Both the position numbers and the translations under genes were made by a program. Below are positions 1 to 5,591 of a DNA stretch of 8,128 nucleotides, in pieces. The notes under the pieces were generated by a model that was not told where the DNA came from, did not search any database, and worked only from the letters and a program-made list of their open reading frames with translations. The stretch's first letter is position 1, and the number at the start of each line of letters is the position of its first letter. This DNA comes from Patulibacter sp. (lineage in GTDB: Bacteria; Actinomycetota; Thermoleophilia; Solirubrobacterales; Solirubrobacteraceae): the NCBI GenBank assembly GCA_031119595.1, contig JAVHXX010000194.1, positions 1-8,128 on the forward strand, read 5' to 3'.

Positions 1-1287
1 GACATCATCGTGATGGCGTCGCTCGCCGTGATCGCGTCGAGCTACACGTTCCTGTTCTTCGGGTTCGACAAGCTCAGCTCCTCGGCCGCGGCGCTGATCA
101 TCGGCTCGATCGTGTGGATCGCCGTGATGACGTGGGTCGCGTGGCGGGGCATCGAGCTCTCCGCGCGCACGCAGCAGGCGCTGTTCGTGGTCGAGGTGAT
201 CGTGATCGTCACCTTCTCGATCGCGTGTTTCGCGAAGGCCGGCGGGCACCCGGGCCACATGAGCCCGTCGCTGGAATGGTTCAACCCGTTCGGGGTGTCG
301 TTCGGGGTCCTGGCCCAAGGCGTGCTGCTGGGTCTCTTCATCTACTGGGGCTGGGACACCGGCGTGTCGATCAACGAGGAGACGGAGAACTCCCGCGAGA
401 CGCCCGGCACCGCCGCGGTCCTGTCGACCGTGCTCCTGCTCGCGATCTACCTCGTCGTCGGCACCGCCACGCAGACGTACGGTGGGACGAAGGCCATCGC
501 GGACAACCCGGACGACGTCTTCTCGTTCCTCGGGCCACAGGTGCTCGGGAGCTGGTTCTCCCACATCCTGTTCCTGATCATCGTGATGTCGAGCGCCGCC
601 TCGACCCAGACGACGATCATGCCCGGCGCCCGTCAGGCGCTGTCGATGGCCCGGCGCAAGTCGATCCCGGCGAAGTTCGGCCGGATCCACCCGAAGCTGC
701 AGACGCCCGACTACGCGACGATCTTCGTCGGCGTGGTCTCCGCCATCTGGACCACGTTCCTGCTGTGCGTGAGCCCGGGCCAGAGCGTCCTCGGGGACTC
801 GGTCACGGCCGTCGGCTTCGCGATCTGCTTCTACTACGGCGGCACCGCCCTCGCCGGCGCGTGGTTCTTCCGCCGCGCCTCGCTCGAGGGCGTGCGGGCG
901 TTCGTCGAACTCATGGTGCTGCCGCTTCTCGGCGGCGTGCTCATGACCCTGATCTTCGGGTACGCGCTCTACGAGTACTTCAACCCGGACAACACCAACA
1001 GCGCCGTCCTCGGCGTCGGCATGCCGGTCGTGATCGGCATCGGATTCCTGCTCCTCGGGGTGCCGCTGATGCTGTGGTGCATGACGCGCTACCAGGCGTT
1101 CTTCCGTGGCGAGACGATGCCGTCGCTCGAGAGCTACGAGCAGAACCAGGAGGATCCGTCGATCCTCGCGGCCCTCGAGCCCGATCTGCCCCACGGCTCC
1201 TCGAAGTCCGATCCCCCGCCGCCGGACGCCGCTCCCGAGCTCCCGTCGGCCGGCCTCGAACCCGACGCCCCGCCCGCCAGCGCCTGA
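1..1287 (+). CDS. APC-superfamily amino-acid/polyamine permease, 5'-truncated by window edge
   Basis: Integral membrane transporter, probably moving an amino acid or polyamine by proton symport or exchange; substrate not identifiable. The reading frame is open from base 1, so the true start lies upstream; the GTG/ATG near base 10 sit inside a hydrophobic segment and are not believable starts. The 428 visible residues contain about nine or ten hydrophobic segments. The segment around GWDTGVSINEETENSRETPG (about residues 118-137) resembles the helix-6 region of APC carriers (helix, then acidic E-E/N, then a conserved P-G). The loop PGARQALSMARRKSIPAKFG, followed by HPKLQTP, is the typical APC 'R..lamaR...lP..f...hp...TP' loop. 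A soluble Pro/Ala/Glu-rich tail of about 60 residues follows the last helix and looks disordered. The gene ends just before a strong hairpin. Family is confident; specificity is not. Confidence 0.88.
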   Translation, partial: DIIVMASLAVIASSYTFLFFGFDKLSSSAAALIIGSIVWIAVMTWVAWRGIELSARTQQALFVVEVIVIVTFSIACFAKAGGHPGHMSPSLEWFNPFGVSFGVLAQGVLLGLFIYWGWDTGVSINEETENSRETPGTAAVLSTVLLLAIYLVVGTATQTYGGTKAIADNPDDVFSFLGPQVLGSWFSHILFLIIVMSSAASTQTTIMPGARQALSMARRKSIPAKFGRIHPKLQTPDYATIFVGVVSAIWTTFLLCVSPGQSVLGDSVTAVGFAICFYYGGTALAGAWFFRRASLEGVRAFVELMVLPLLGGVLMTLIFGYALYEYFNPDNTNSAVLGVGMPVVIGIGFLLLGVPLMLWCMTRYQAFFRGETMPSLESYEQNQEDPSILAALEPDLPHGSSKSDPPPPDAAPELPSAGLEPDAPPASA

Positions 1288-1293
1288 ACCCTC

Positions 1294-1338
1294 GCCGCCG
1301 GTCACCTCGCGGACACGGGCCGCGGGGTGACCGGCGGC
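1294..1338 (+). terminator. Hairpin terminator behind the permease gene
   Basis: GCCGCCGGTCACC (1294-1306) is exactly mirrored by GGTGACCGGCGGC (1326-1338). The stem continues inward through one T/G wobble and five more pairs to about 19 pairs, closing a 7-nt loop (1313-1319). It starts 6 nt after the stop codon. There is no T-tract after it, which is usual for high-GC actinomycete terminators, so function is inferred from position and stem strength. Confidence 0.75.
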
Positions 1339-1369
1339 AGGCGTGGCCACCCGCCCGTCAGGCCGCGAG

Positions 1370-1409
1370 GCAGCGCGACTCGCCGTCCGCGACAGGTGGG
1401 TCGCGCTGC
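1370..1409 (+). repeat. 15-pair inverted repeat, best paired as + strand RNA
   Basis: GCAGCGCGAC (1370-1379) pairs perfectly with GTCGCGCTGC (1400-1409). The stem continues inward as 1380-1384 against 1395-1399, using one U-G and one G-U wobble, around a 10-nt loop. The wobbles pair only in a + strand transcript (they would be A-C on the other strand), hinting at + strand RNA. It could be a second-chance terminator behind the permease. A competing short stem (1395-1399 with 1411-1415) is also possible. Confidence 0.5.
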
Positions 1410-1504
1410 GCCACCCGCCGTCCGCGGCAGGCGTAGCGGTGCACGACGCATCCGCTCATTTGAGGCCTCGGCGGACCATCGTCAACACGGGGCACGGTGC
1501 TTGC

Positions 1505-1517
1505 TGAGCGACGCTCA
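1505..1517. repeat. 13-bp palindrome TGAGCG-A-CGCTCA
   Basis: Perfect 6-bp arms around one central base, in a locally less GC-rich stretch with no gene nearby. It has the size of a dimeric repressor site, but there is no adjacent promoter that I can recognise, so it is reported only as a repeat. Confidence 0.35.
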
Positions 1518-1537
1518 ACTCAACTGTGACGGCGACC

Positions 1538-1565
1538 CCACTTCTCGCCTCCGGCGCGGAAGTGG
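1538..1565. repeat. Small hairpin CCACTTC/GAAGTGG with inner CGCC/GGCG
   Basis: Outer 7-bp arms 1538-1544 and 1559-1565 enclose an inner 4-bp stem (1546-1549 with 1553-1556) and a 3-nt loop, with a 1x2 internal loop between them. Intergenic; could be part of a structured RNA or simply a chance GC-rich hairpin. Confidence 0.35.
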
Positions 1566-1600
1566 TTGGGCCAGGAAATCCCGAGATTCCGGGACAAGTT

Positions 1601-1674
1601 GAGGGCGTGTCAACACAGTGCCCGCGTTCTGGCGCCATAACGACGTTTCGACAGCGGCACCCGTCCTGTCAATA
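1601..1674. repeat. Module A of an imperfect direct repeat (190-bp offset)
   Basis: Shares three islands with 1791-1864 at an identical offset of 190 bp: GAGGGCGTGT versus GAGGCCGTGC (8/10), CCGCGTTCT (9/9, at 1622-1630) and CGTCCTGTCAATA versus CGTCCTGTCGATA (12/13, at 1662-1674). A short TCGACWG motif is also shared at an offset of 194. The sequence between the islands is not conserved, which looks more like spaced binding or structural elements than a recent duplication. Read on the - strand, the last island begins TATTGACAGG and contains a -35-like hexamer, but I see no matching -10. Confidence 0.45.
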
Positions 1675-1696
1675 CGCCATGATCCGGCGCGGCAAT

Positions 1697-1730
1697 GCAC
1701 CCGGCCCCCACTCCCCCGAGGGCCGGGTGC
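1697..1730. repeat. 11-bp hairpin GCACCCGGCCC / GGGCCGGGTGC
   Basis: Perfect inverted repeat (1697-1707 with 1720-1730) around a 12-nt C-rich loop, in the middle of the gene-free region and between the two repeated modules. It could end a small transcript from either side; no T-tract on either strand. Confidence 0.45.
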
Positions 1731-1774
1731 GGCGCCACATGGTCGAGGCGCGCGCAGGCGGCCGCTCCGAGCGT

Positions 1775-1786
1775 CCACGGCCGTGG
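1775..1786. repeat. 12-bp perfect palindrome CCACGGCCGTGG
   Basis: Self-complementary 12-mer in the gene-free region, just upstream of module B. It may be a protein site or chance in a GC-rich background. Confidence 0.25.
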
Positions 1787-1790
1787 TGAC

Positions 1791-1864
1791 GAGGCCGTGC
1801 GCCACGACCGGCCGCGTTCTACCGGAAGGTAGACGGAGAAATCGACTGAGACGTCCTGTCGATA
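1791..1864. repeat. Module B of the imperfect direct repeat
   Basis: Partner of 1601-1674. The islands are GAGGCCGTGC (1791-1800), CCGCGTTCT (1812-1820) and CGTCCTGTCGATA (1852-1864). In this copy the spacer carries the GNRA-capped hairpin (1818-1833), and the last island forms one arm of the 41-nt inverted repeat (1832-1872). Copy A instead has only the short palindrome TGGCGCCA at 1630-1637. Confidence 0.45.
1818..1833 (+). repeat. Hairpin TCTACC-GGAA-GGTAGA with GNRA-type tetraloop
   Basis: Perfect 6-bp stem (1818-1823 with 1828-1833) closed by GGAA, which fits the GNRA tetraloop rule only on the + strand (the - strand loop would be TTCC). It abuts and shares two bases with the next inverted repeat, so the two stems would stack side by side or compete. 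Suggestive of RNA structure; unproven. Confidence 0.4.
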
Positions 1865-1872
1865 TCTCCGTC
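1832..1872. repeat. 41-nt imperfect inverted repeat (14 of 15 bp)
   Basis: GACGGAGAAATCGAC (1832-1846) mirrors GTCGATATCTCCGTC (1858-1872) with a single A/A mismatch (1840/1864) around an 11-nt loop. It is notable because it is long and only moderately GC-rich, so GC bias does not explain it easily. It may be a large operator or an RNA stem; no adjacent gene tells which. Confidence 0.55.
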
Positions 1873-2045
1873 CAAGTCTCGGGGCATCGCGCTTCCGACC
1901 TGGGATGCGCCCCCGGCCCCGCACCACGAGCCGCCGCAACGCGCGCGGACGACCAGCGCCGGCCCGCACGGACCCGCACGACCACTGGCGTCCGAACGGA
2001 GCAGCACCCTGCCCCGCCCCGACCCCGCCGCCCCGACCGAACGCA

Positions 2046-2105
2046 GCTCGGCCTCGGTGGGTCCCCACGGCACGGAGTTGCCATGGAGCCCCACCGAGGC
2101 CGAGC
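2046..2105 (-). ncRNA. 60-nt near-perfect hairpin, possible small structured RNA or extra terminator
   Basis: GCTCGGCCTCGGTGGG (2046-2061) is exactly mirrored at 2090-2105. After one 1x1 mismatch (2062/2089) the stem continues for ten more pairs (2063-2072 with 2079-2088), leaving a 6-nt loop. Two of the inner pairs are G-U only if the - strand is transcribed; on the + strand they are C-A mismatches. The best fold is therefore a 26-pair - strand RNA hairpin with loop ACTCCG. It lies about 57 nt beyond the operon terminator hairpin, in the direction of ABC-operon transcription. It could be a back-up terminator, an RNA 3' end protector or a stand-alone small RNA; I do not recognise an RNA family. 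Confidence 0.5.
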
Positions 2106-2162
2106 CGCCTGCGTCGATGCCGCCGCAGCGACCGTCGACCCGCCGCGGCGAACCGCAGCGCA

Positions 2163-2203
2163 CCGCGGCGCGCGGACCCCTCGTGAAGGTCCGCGCGCCG
2201 CGG
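2163..2203 (-). terminator. Terminator hairpin of the sugar ABC operon
   Basis: CCGCGGCGCGCGGACC (2163-2178) and its exact reverse complement (2188-2203) form a perfect 16-bp stem with a 9-nt loop. It lies 35 nt past the permease stop codon in the direction of operon transcription. It lacks a U-tract, like the permease hairpin at 1294-1338. Confidence 0.75.
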
Positions 2204-2238
2204 GTGTGTCCCTGGATGCCGCGCCCTGCGCGGCCGCG

Positions 2239-3456
2239 CTACGTGCGCCGCGTGATCCGGCGGCCGGAGGTCGCCGCGTCGAGCGCCACGGCGCCGAGGA
2301 GCACGGCGCCGGTGACCATGAACTTCACCGACGACTGGAACGCGAGCAGGTCCATGCCGTTGGAGATCGACCCGATCACGAGTGCACCGAGCAGCGCGCC
2401 CCACACCGAGCCGCGGCCACCGAAGAGGCTCGTGCCCGCGATGACCGGACCGGCGATCGAGAGCAGGAGGAGGTCCGATCCGCCCGAGCTCTGGTTGACC
2501 GCCTGGAGGCGCGACGCCGCGAGGATGCCACCGAAGGCGGCCATCGTCGACGCGAGCATGAAGACGATCGTCCGCACGCGGGCGACCGGGATGCCGGCGC
2601 GCCGCGCGGCCTCGTCGTTGCCGCCGACCGCGAACACGTGCCGGCCGAACTTCGTCCGCGTGAGGAGCGCGTGGAAGATCGCCACCAGACCGACGAGGAT
2701 CACGAGCGCCAGCGGCACGCCGCGGTCGCCGTTGACGATGAACACGCCGCCGAACAGCGCCACCGCCGCGGCGACGAGCCGCAGCACGGAGCTGACGACC
2801 GGCGCCTGCACGAGCCCGGCCTTGCCGCGCTGACGGCGGTGACCGAGCTCCGAGAGCACGAGGCCGGCGACCACGATCGCGGCGACGAGCCACCCGAGCC
2901 AGTGCGCGAGGAACACGCTGGCGAGGTTGAGGATCGCCTGGTCCTGGATGTTGACGGTGCCGGTGTTGCCGAGGACGTAGAGCTGCGCGCCCTGCCAGGC
3001 GAGCAGGCCCGCCAGCGTGACCACGAAGGTCGGGATGGCGAGCCGGGTCGACACCGTGCCCTGGAAGATGCCGATGGCCGCGCCGACGGCGAGGCCCGCG
3101 AGCATCGCGGTGTACGCACTCCATCCGTGCTTCACGGACAGGATCGCGGTCACGGCCGAGGCCAGACCGGACACCGCACCGACCGACAGGTCGATCTCCC
3201 CGAGCAGGAGGACGAGCACCACGCCCACGGAGATCGTGCCGGTCGCGGCGATCTGCAGGGTGAGGTTCGTGAGGTTGACCGAGGTCAGGAAGTTCGAGTT
3301 CGCGATCTGGAAGATGATCCAGATGAGCGCGAGCACGACCAGCACGCGCAGCGAGCCGAGCTCGCCCGCCGCGAGGCGGCGGAGCGTGCGGGAGATCGGA
3401 CTCCCGGTGAGGTCGACGGCGTCGCGTTCGGCGACCGTCTGCGGTGCGGCACTCAT
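2239..3456 (-). CDS. xylH: Sugar ABC transporter permease, XylH-like (405 aa)
   Basis: Membrane subunit of a carbohydrate-uptake (CUT2) ABC importer, in the BPD_transp_2 family with RbsC, AraH and XylH; a homodimer is expected. Visible family marks are GEIDLSVGA (86-94), AIPTFVVTLAG (140-150), the ATPase-contact loop TKFGRHVFAVGGNDEAARRAGI (268-289) and the glycine-rich GTSLFGGRGS (341-350) before the last helices. At 405 aa it matches the long XylH type (about 390 aa) rather than the roughly 320-aa RbsC type. The extra length includes a charged cytoplasmic-looking loop at about 203-215 that separates helices. The start is set by the ATGA overlap with the ATPase gene and an AAGGA ribosome site 6 nt upstream. 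The gene is last in the operon and followed by a hairpin. Specificity for xylose is inferred from the XylF-like partner and not shown by this subunit. Confidence 0.9.
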   Translation of the reverse strand: MSAAPQTVAERDAVDLTGSPISRTLRRLAAGELGSLRVLVVLALIWIIFQIANSNFLTSVNLTNLTLQIAATGTISVGVVLVLLLGEIDLSVGAVSGLASAVTAILSVKHGWSAYTAMLAGLAVGAAIGIFQGTVSTRLAIPTFVVTLAGLLAWQGAQLYVLGNTGTVNIQDQAILNLASVFLAHWLGWLVAAIVVAGLVLSELGHRRQRGKAGLVQAPVVSSVLRLVAAAVALFGGVFIVNGDRGVPLALVILVGLVAIFHALLTRTKFGRHVFAVGGNDEAARRAGIPVARVRTIVFMLASTMAAFGGILAASRLQAVNQSSGGSDLLLLSIAGPVIAGTSLFGGRGSVWGALLGALVIGSISNGMDLLAFQSSVKFMVTGAVLLGAVALDAATSGRRITRRT

Positions 3457-4319
3457 GCCTGGTCCTTCTTGAGCGTGGAGACGACCGAGGGCTCCGGCAC
3501 GGCGGCAGCCGCGGCCTTCGCCGAATCGGCACTGACGCCGGTGATCGCGGCGACGACCGCCTGACGCTGGTCGTCGGTCGCCGGGTACTCGCCGCCGTTG
3601 CGGCCGAGCCGCAGCACGACGATGCGGTCCGCGACCTCGAACACGTCCGAGAGGTTGTGCGAGATGAGGATCACCCCGAGCCCGCGCGCCTTCAGGCGAC
3701 TCACGAGTGCGAGCACCTGGGCCGTCTGGGCGACACCCAGCGCGGCGGTCGGCTCGTCGAGGATCACGATCTTCGGGTCACCGAGCAGCGAGCGCGCGAT
3801 CGCGACCGACTGCCGCTGACCGCCGGAGAGCATCCCGACCTCGGTACGAACGGACGCCAGCGTCTTGACCTGCAGCTCGTTGAGGAGCTCGATCGCGTGC
3901 TGTTCCATGGCGACCTCGTCGAGGCGACTGAACGGCTGGTTGTGGGCGCGTTCCTCACGCCCGAGGTAGAGGTTCTCGACGACGTCGAGGTTGTCGCACA
4001 GCGCGAGGTCCTGGTACACCGCGGCGATGCCGAGGGCCTTGGAGTCCGTCGGGCTGCGCACGCTCACGTCGCGGCCGTCGAAGGTGATCGTGCCACCGTC
4101 GGCCGGGCCCGCGCCCGAGATCGTCTTGATGAGGGTGGATTTGCCGGCGCCGTTGTCCCCCACGAGCGCAACGACCTCTCCGGCGTAGACCTCGAGGTTG
4201 ACGTCGTCGAGCGCGCGAACGGCCCCGAACGTCTTTTGGATGCCCTGCAGCTTCAGCAGCGGGGCGGCCCCGCCCGGCGCCTTCGCGCCGAGCGGGTCAA
4301 CAGCAGCCGCGTGGGTCAT
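3453..4319 (-). CDS. Sugar ABC transporter ATPase, single-domain XylG/FrcA-like (288 aa)
   Basis: Cytoplasmic ATP-hydrolysing subunit that energises the XylH-like permease. All nucleotide-binding motifs are present once: Walker A GDNGAGKST (54-62), Q-loop Gln103, signature LSGGQ (164-168), Walker B VILDEP (185-190, Glu189) and switch His221. Classical XylG, RbsA and AraG are about 500 aa with two fused ATPase domains. This protein has one domain, as in the FrcA type of fructose importer, so two copies must pair. A 65-70 residue tail after the switch His ends in an Ala/Val/Pro-rich stretch. I chose ATG 4319 over the in-frame ATG at 4340 because 4319 forms an ATGA overlap with the binding-protein stop. 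No Shine-Dalgarno sequence precedes it, so translational coupling is likely. The downstream permease also overlaps by ATGA. Confidence 0.9.
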   Translation of the reverse strand: MTHAAAVDPLGAKAPGGAAPLLKLQGIQKTFGAVRALDDVNLEVYAGEVVALVGDNGAGKSTLIKTISGAGPADGGTITFDGRDVSVRSPTDSKALGIAAVYQDLALCDNLDVVENLYLGREERAHNQPFSRLDEVAMEQHAIELLNELQVKTLASVRTEVGMLSGGQRQSVAIARSLLGDPKIVILDEPTAALGVAQTAQVLALVSRLKARGLGVILISHNLSDVFEVADRIVVLRLGRNGGEYPATDDQRQAVVAAITGVSADSAKAAAAAVPEPSVVSTLKKDQA

Positions 4320-5428
4320 GAGATGCCCAGTGCGGTGCACGCCTTCGCGTAGGTGCCGGTGCAGATGTCCGACGCCTTCAGGAAACCGTCCTTGATGATG
4401 GTGTCCTTGACCTTGTCCTTCGTGACCGCGACGGGCGTGAGGATGATCGACTGGATGTCGGCCGTCCCGTTGTTCGTCGTGCCGGTGATGAGACCGGCCG
4501 GCGCGCCCTTGCCCTGCACGAGCGACACGGCGAGCTTGGCGGCGTCCTCGGCCTCCGGCTTGATCGCCTTGTAGACGGTCATGCCCTGCTCACCCGCGAC
4601 GACGCGCTGCACGCCTGCGAGCTCCGCGTCCTGACCGGTCGACGGGATCTTCGTCGGATCCATGCCGGCCGACTTCATGGCCGCGATGGCGCCACCGGCG
4701 GTGCCGTCGTTCGCGGTGTAGACGCCGTCGATGTTGTTCTTGCCGAGGGCCGTGATGGCCTGGTCCATCTCGTTCTGGGCCTCATCCGGCGACCAGTCCG
4801 GCGTGTCGTACTCCTTGCCGATCTTCACACCGGAGGAGTCGAGGACCGAGTGCGCACCCTTCTTGAAGAGCGCCGCGTTGCCGTCGGTCGGGGCACCGTT
4901 GATCATCACGATCTGCTTGCCCTTCGCATCGCCGAGCTGCGAGACGAGCGAGGTCGCCTGGAGCTTGCCGACAGTCTCGTTGTCGAACGAGATGTAGTAG
5001 TCGGGCTTCGAGCCGCCCGCCACGAGGCGGTCGTACGAGATGACCGGGATCTTCGACTGCGCCGCGCGCTTGACGATAGAGCCGGCGGAGGCCGCGTCGA
5101 CCGGGTCGAGCACGATCACCTTCGCGCCGTTCGTGATGGCCGCCTCGGCCTGCTGCTGCTGCTTGGAGGCGTCCTGGTCGGCGTTGGAGTAGAGGATCTG
5201 GCAGTCCGAGCAGGACGCCTTCACGGCCGCCTCGAAGAGCGGCTTGTCCTGCGACTCGTAGCGCGTGGTCTTGCTCTCCGGCAGCAGGAGGGCGATCTTG
5301 CCGCCCTTCGCCGTCGAGGAGCCCGAGCTCGCGCTGCCGTCCGACGAGCTGTCGCTGCCGCAGCCGGCCATCGCGAGCGCGGTCGTCGCGCCGACGAGGC
5401 CGACCATGGCCTTGGTTGAGATGGTCAT
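4316..5428 (-). CDS. xylF: XylF-like sugar-binding lipoprotein of the ABC importer (370 aa)
   Basis: Captures sugar outside the membrane and hands it to the XylH-like permease. Residues 1-22 are a lipoprotein signal with lipobox AMAG-C (lipidated Cys23), followed by a Ser/Gly/Asp linker to about 42. The body is a periplasmic-binding type-1 fold strongly recalling E. coli D-xylose-binding XylF: SYDR (131-134), YYISFDNETVGKLQA (144-158), W212, TANDGTAGGA (238-247), TGQDAELAG (264-272), MTVYK (283-287) and the C-terminal LTPVAVTKDKVKDTIIKDGF. These are the stretches that line the sugar pocket in that family, so D-xylose or a close relative is the best guess. Unlike E. coli XylF it has cysteine pairs at 73/76 and 356/364. 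The start ATG 5428 has an AGGAGA site 5 nt upstream; a 45-residue upstream in-frame extension is Arg/Pro-rich and rejected. First of three coupled transporter genes. Confidence 0.92.
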   Translation of the reverse strand: MTISTKAMVGLVGATTALAMAGCGSDSSSDGSASSGSSTAKGGKIALLLPESKTTRYESQDKPLFEAAVKASCSDCQILYSNADQDASKQQQQAEAAITNGAKVIVLDPVDAASAGSIVKRAAQSKIPVISYDRLVAGGSKPDYYISFDNETVGKLQATSLVSQLGDAKGKQIVMINGAPTDGNAALFKKGAHSVLDSSGVKIGKEYDTPDWSPDEAQNEMDQAITALGKNNIDGVYTANDGTAGGAIAAMKSAGMDPTKIPSTGQDAELAGVQRVVAGEQGMTVYKAIKPEAEDAAKLAVSLVQGKGAPAGLITGTTNNGTADIQSIILTPVAVTKDKVKDTIIKDGFLKASDICTGTYAKACTALGIS

Positions 5429-5451
5429 ACGTCTCTCCTGGGGTGGTGCAT
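5425..5451 (-). CDS. Possible 8-codon leader peptide overlapping the xylF start
   Basis: ATG at 5451 opens the mini-frame M-H-H-P-R-R-D-V, ending at TGA 5427-5425. This stop overlaps the xylF ATG (5428) as ATGA, the same arrangement as the two downstream junctions. GAGG lies about 7 nt before it. Its AGG-AGA arginine codons are also the xylF ribosome-binding site. A GC-rich hairpin (5455-5468) covers its own ribosome site. It could couple or attenuate xylF translation, or could be chance, since such short frames are common. Confidence 0.3.
   Translation of the reverse strand: MHHPRRDV
5434..5439 (-). promoter_or_regulatory. Ribosome-binding site AGGAGA deciding the xylF start
   Basis: AGGAGA sits 5 nt before ATG 5428. 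It is the only strong Shine-Dalgarno match near the N-terminus and places the lipoprotein signal correctly at the start of the protein. Confidence 0.7.
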
Positions 5452-5563
5452 GGTGCGCCCTCGGGCGCCGGTGTGTGGTGCGCTGAGGGCGCGGAGGGCG
5501 AACGCGCGGGATGCACGCTCGCCGGAGTGGTGCGCAGCGCCGGCGGCAGGGGCCGTGGTGCAC
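5444..5563. repeat. Five copies of TGGTGCRY in the xylF leader
   Basis: TGGTGC begins at 5444, 5451, 5476, 5528 and 5556 (TGGTGCAT, three TGGTGCGC, TGGTGCAC), all on the + strand, equal to RYGCACCA in the transcript direction. They fill the 163-bp gap between the repressor stop and xylF. Spacing is irregular (7, 25, 52 and 28 bp). I see no clear -35/-10 pair in this gap, so the transporter genes may be read from the promoter upstream of the repressor. The repeats may be activator sites or low-complexity drift. Confidence 0.35.
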
Positions 5564-5591
5564 TGGCGGGTGGGAGAAGTTGGGTGCGGGG

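Larger units (their letters stand above)
1339..2162. other. Non-coding convergent intergenic region (between terminators)
   Basis: About 820 bp between the permease hairpin and the ABC-operon hairpin. Open frames exist on both strands, but they are Arg/Pro/Ala/Gly-rich, lack recognisable domains and look like GC-driven shadows. I found no tRNA, SRP RNA, tmRNA or RNase P signature. The region is dense in inverted repeats, listed separately: 1370-1409, 1505-1517, 1538-1565, 1697-1730, 1775-1786, 1818-1833, 1832-1872 and 2046-2105. It also holds two related modules 190 bp apart. Local composition is less GC-rich near 1450-1680 and 1815-1880, unlike the coding flanks, which would suit a small RNA or protein-binding sites. 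Nothing in it identifies a function. Confidence 0.6.

Noticed and set aside
1340..1440. Repeated CCACCCGCC / CCGTCCGCG(G/A)CAGG segments resembling a CRISPR or tandem array
   Set aside because: Only two or three irregular partial copies with no regular spacer length; best explained by the overlapping hairpins.
1585..1613. TTGACA (- strand, 1613-1608) as a promoter for a small RNA
   Set aside because: No acceptable -10 at 16-18 nt (only GGAATC or GAATCT), and no downstream gene on that strand.
1515..2084. 189-codon - strand frame in the intergenic region
   Set aside because: No recognisable motif, extreme Arg/Gly/Ala content, and it would run through several strong inverted repeats. No ribosome site seen.
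1288..2238. tRNA, SRP RNA or other standard RNA genes
   Set aside because: No T-loop GGTTCGAATCC-like segment, no SRP GGAAGG...GCAGC apical motif and no cloverleaf arrangement seen.
1610..3532. Very long open frame (about 640 codons) on the - strand over the permease gene and the intergenic region
   Set aside because: Arg/Pro/Gly-rich translation in an alternative frame of the XylH-like gene; no domain. A GC-bias shadow.
1618..3564. Long + strand open frame antisense to the permease gene
   Set aside because: Composition of Arg/Asp/His/Glu repeats typical of an antisense shadow of a high-GC gene; the real gene on the other strand is unmistakable.
4320..4340. Upstream in-frame ATG (4340) for the ATPase
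   Set aside because: Lies inside the xylF coding end; ATG 4319 makes the ATGA overlap, matching the next junction.
5429..5563. 45-residue N-terminal extension of the sugar-binding protein
   Set aside because: Would place an Arg/Pro-rich segment before a clean lipoprotein signal; AGGAGA correctly positions ATG 5428.
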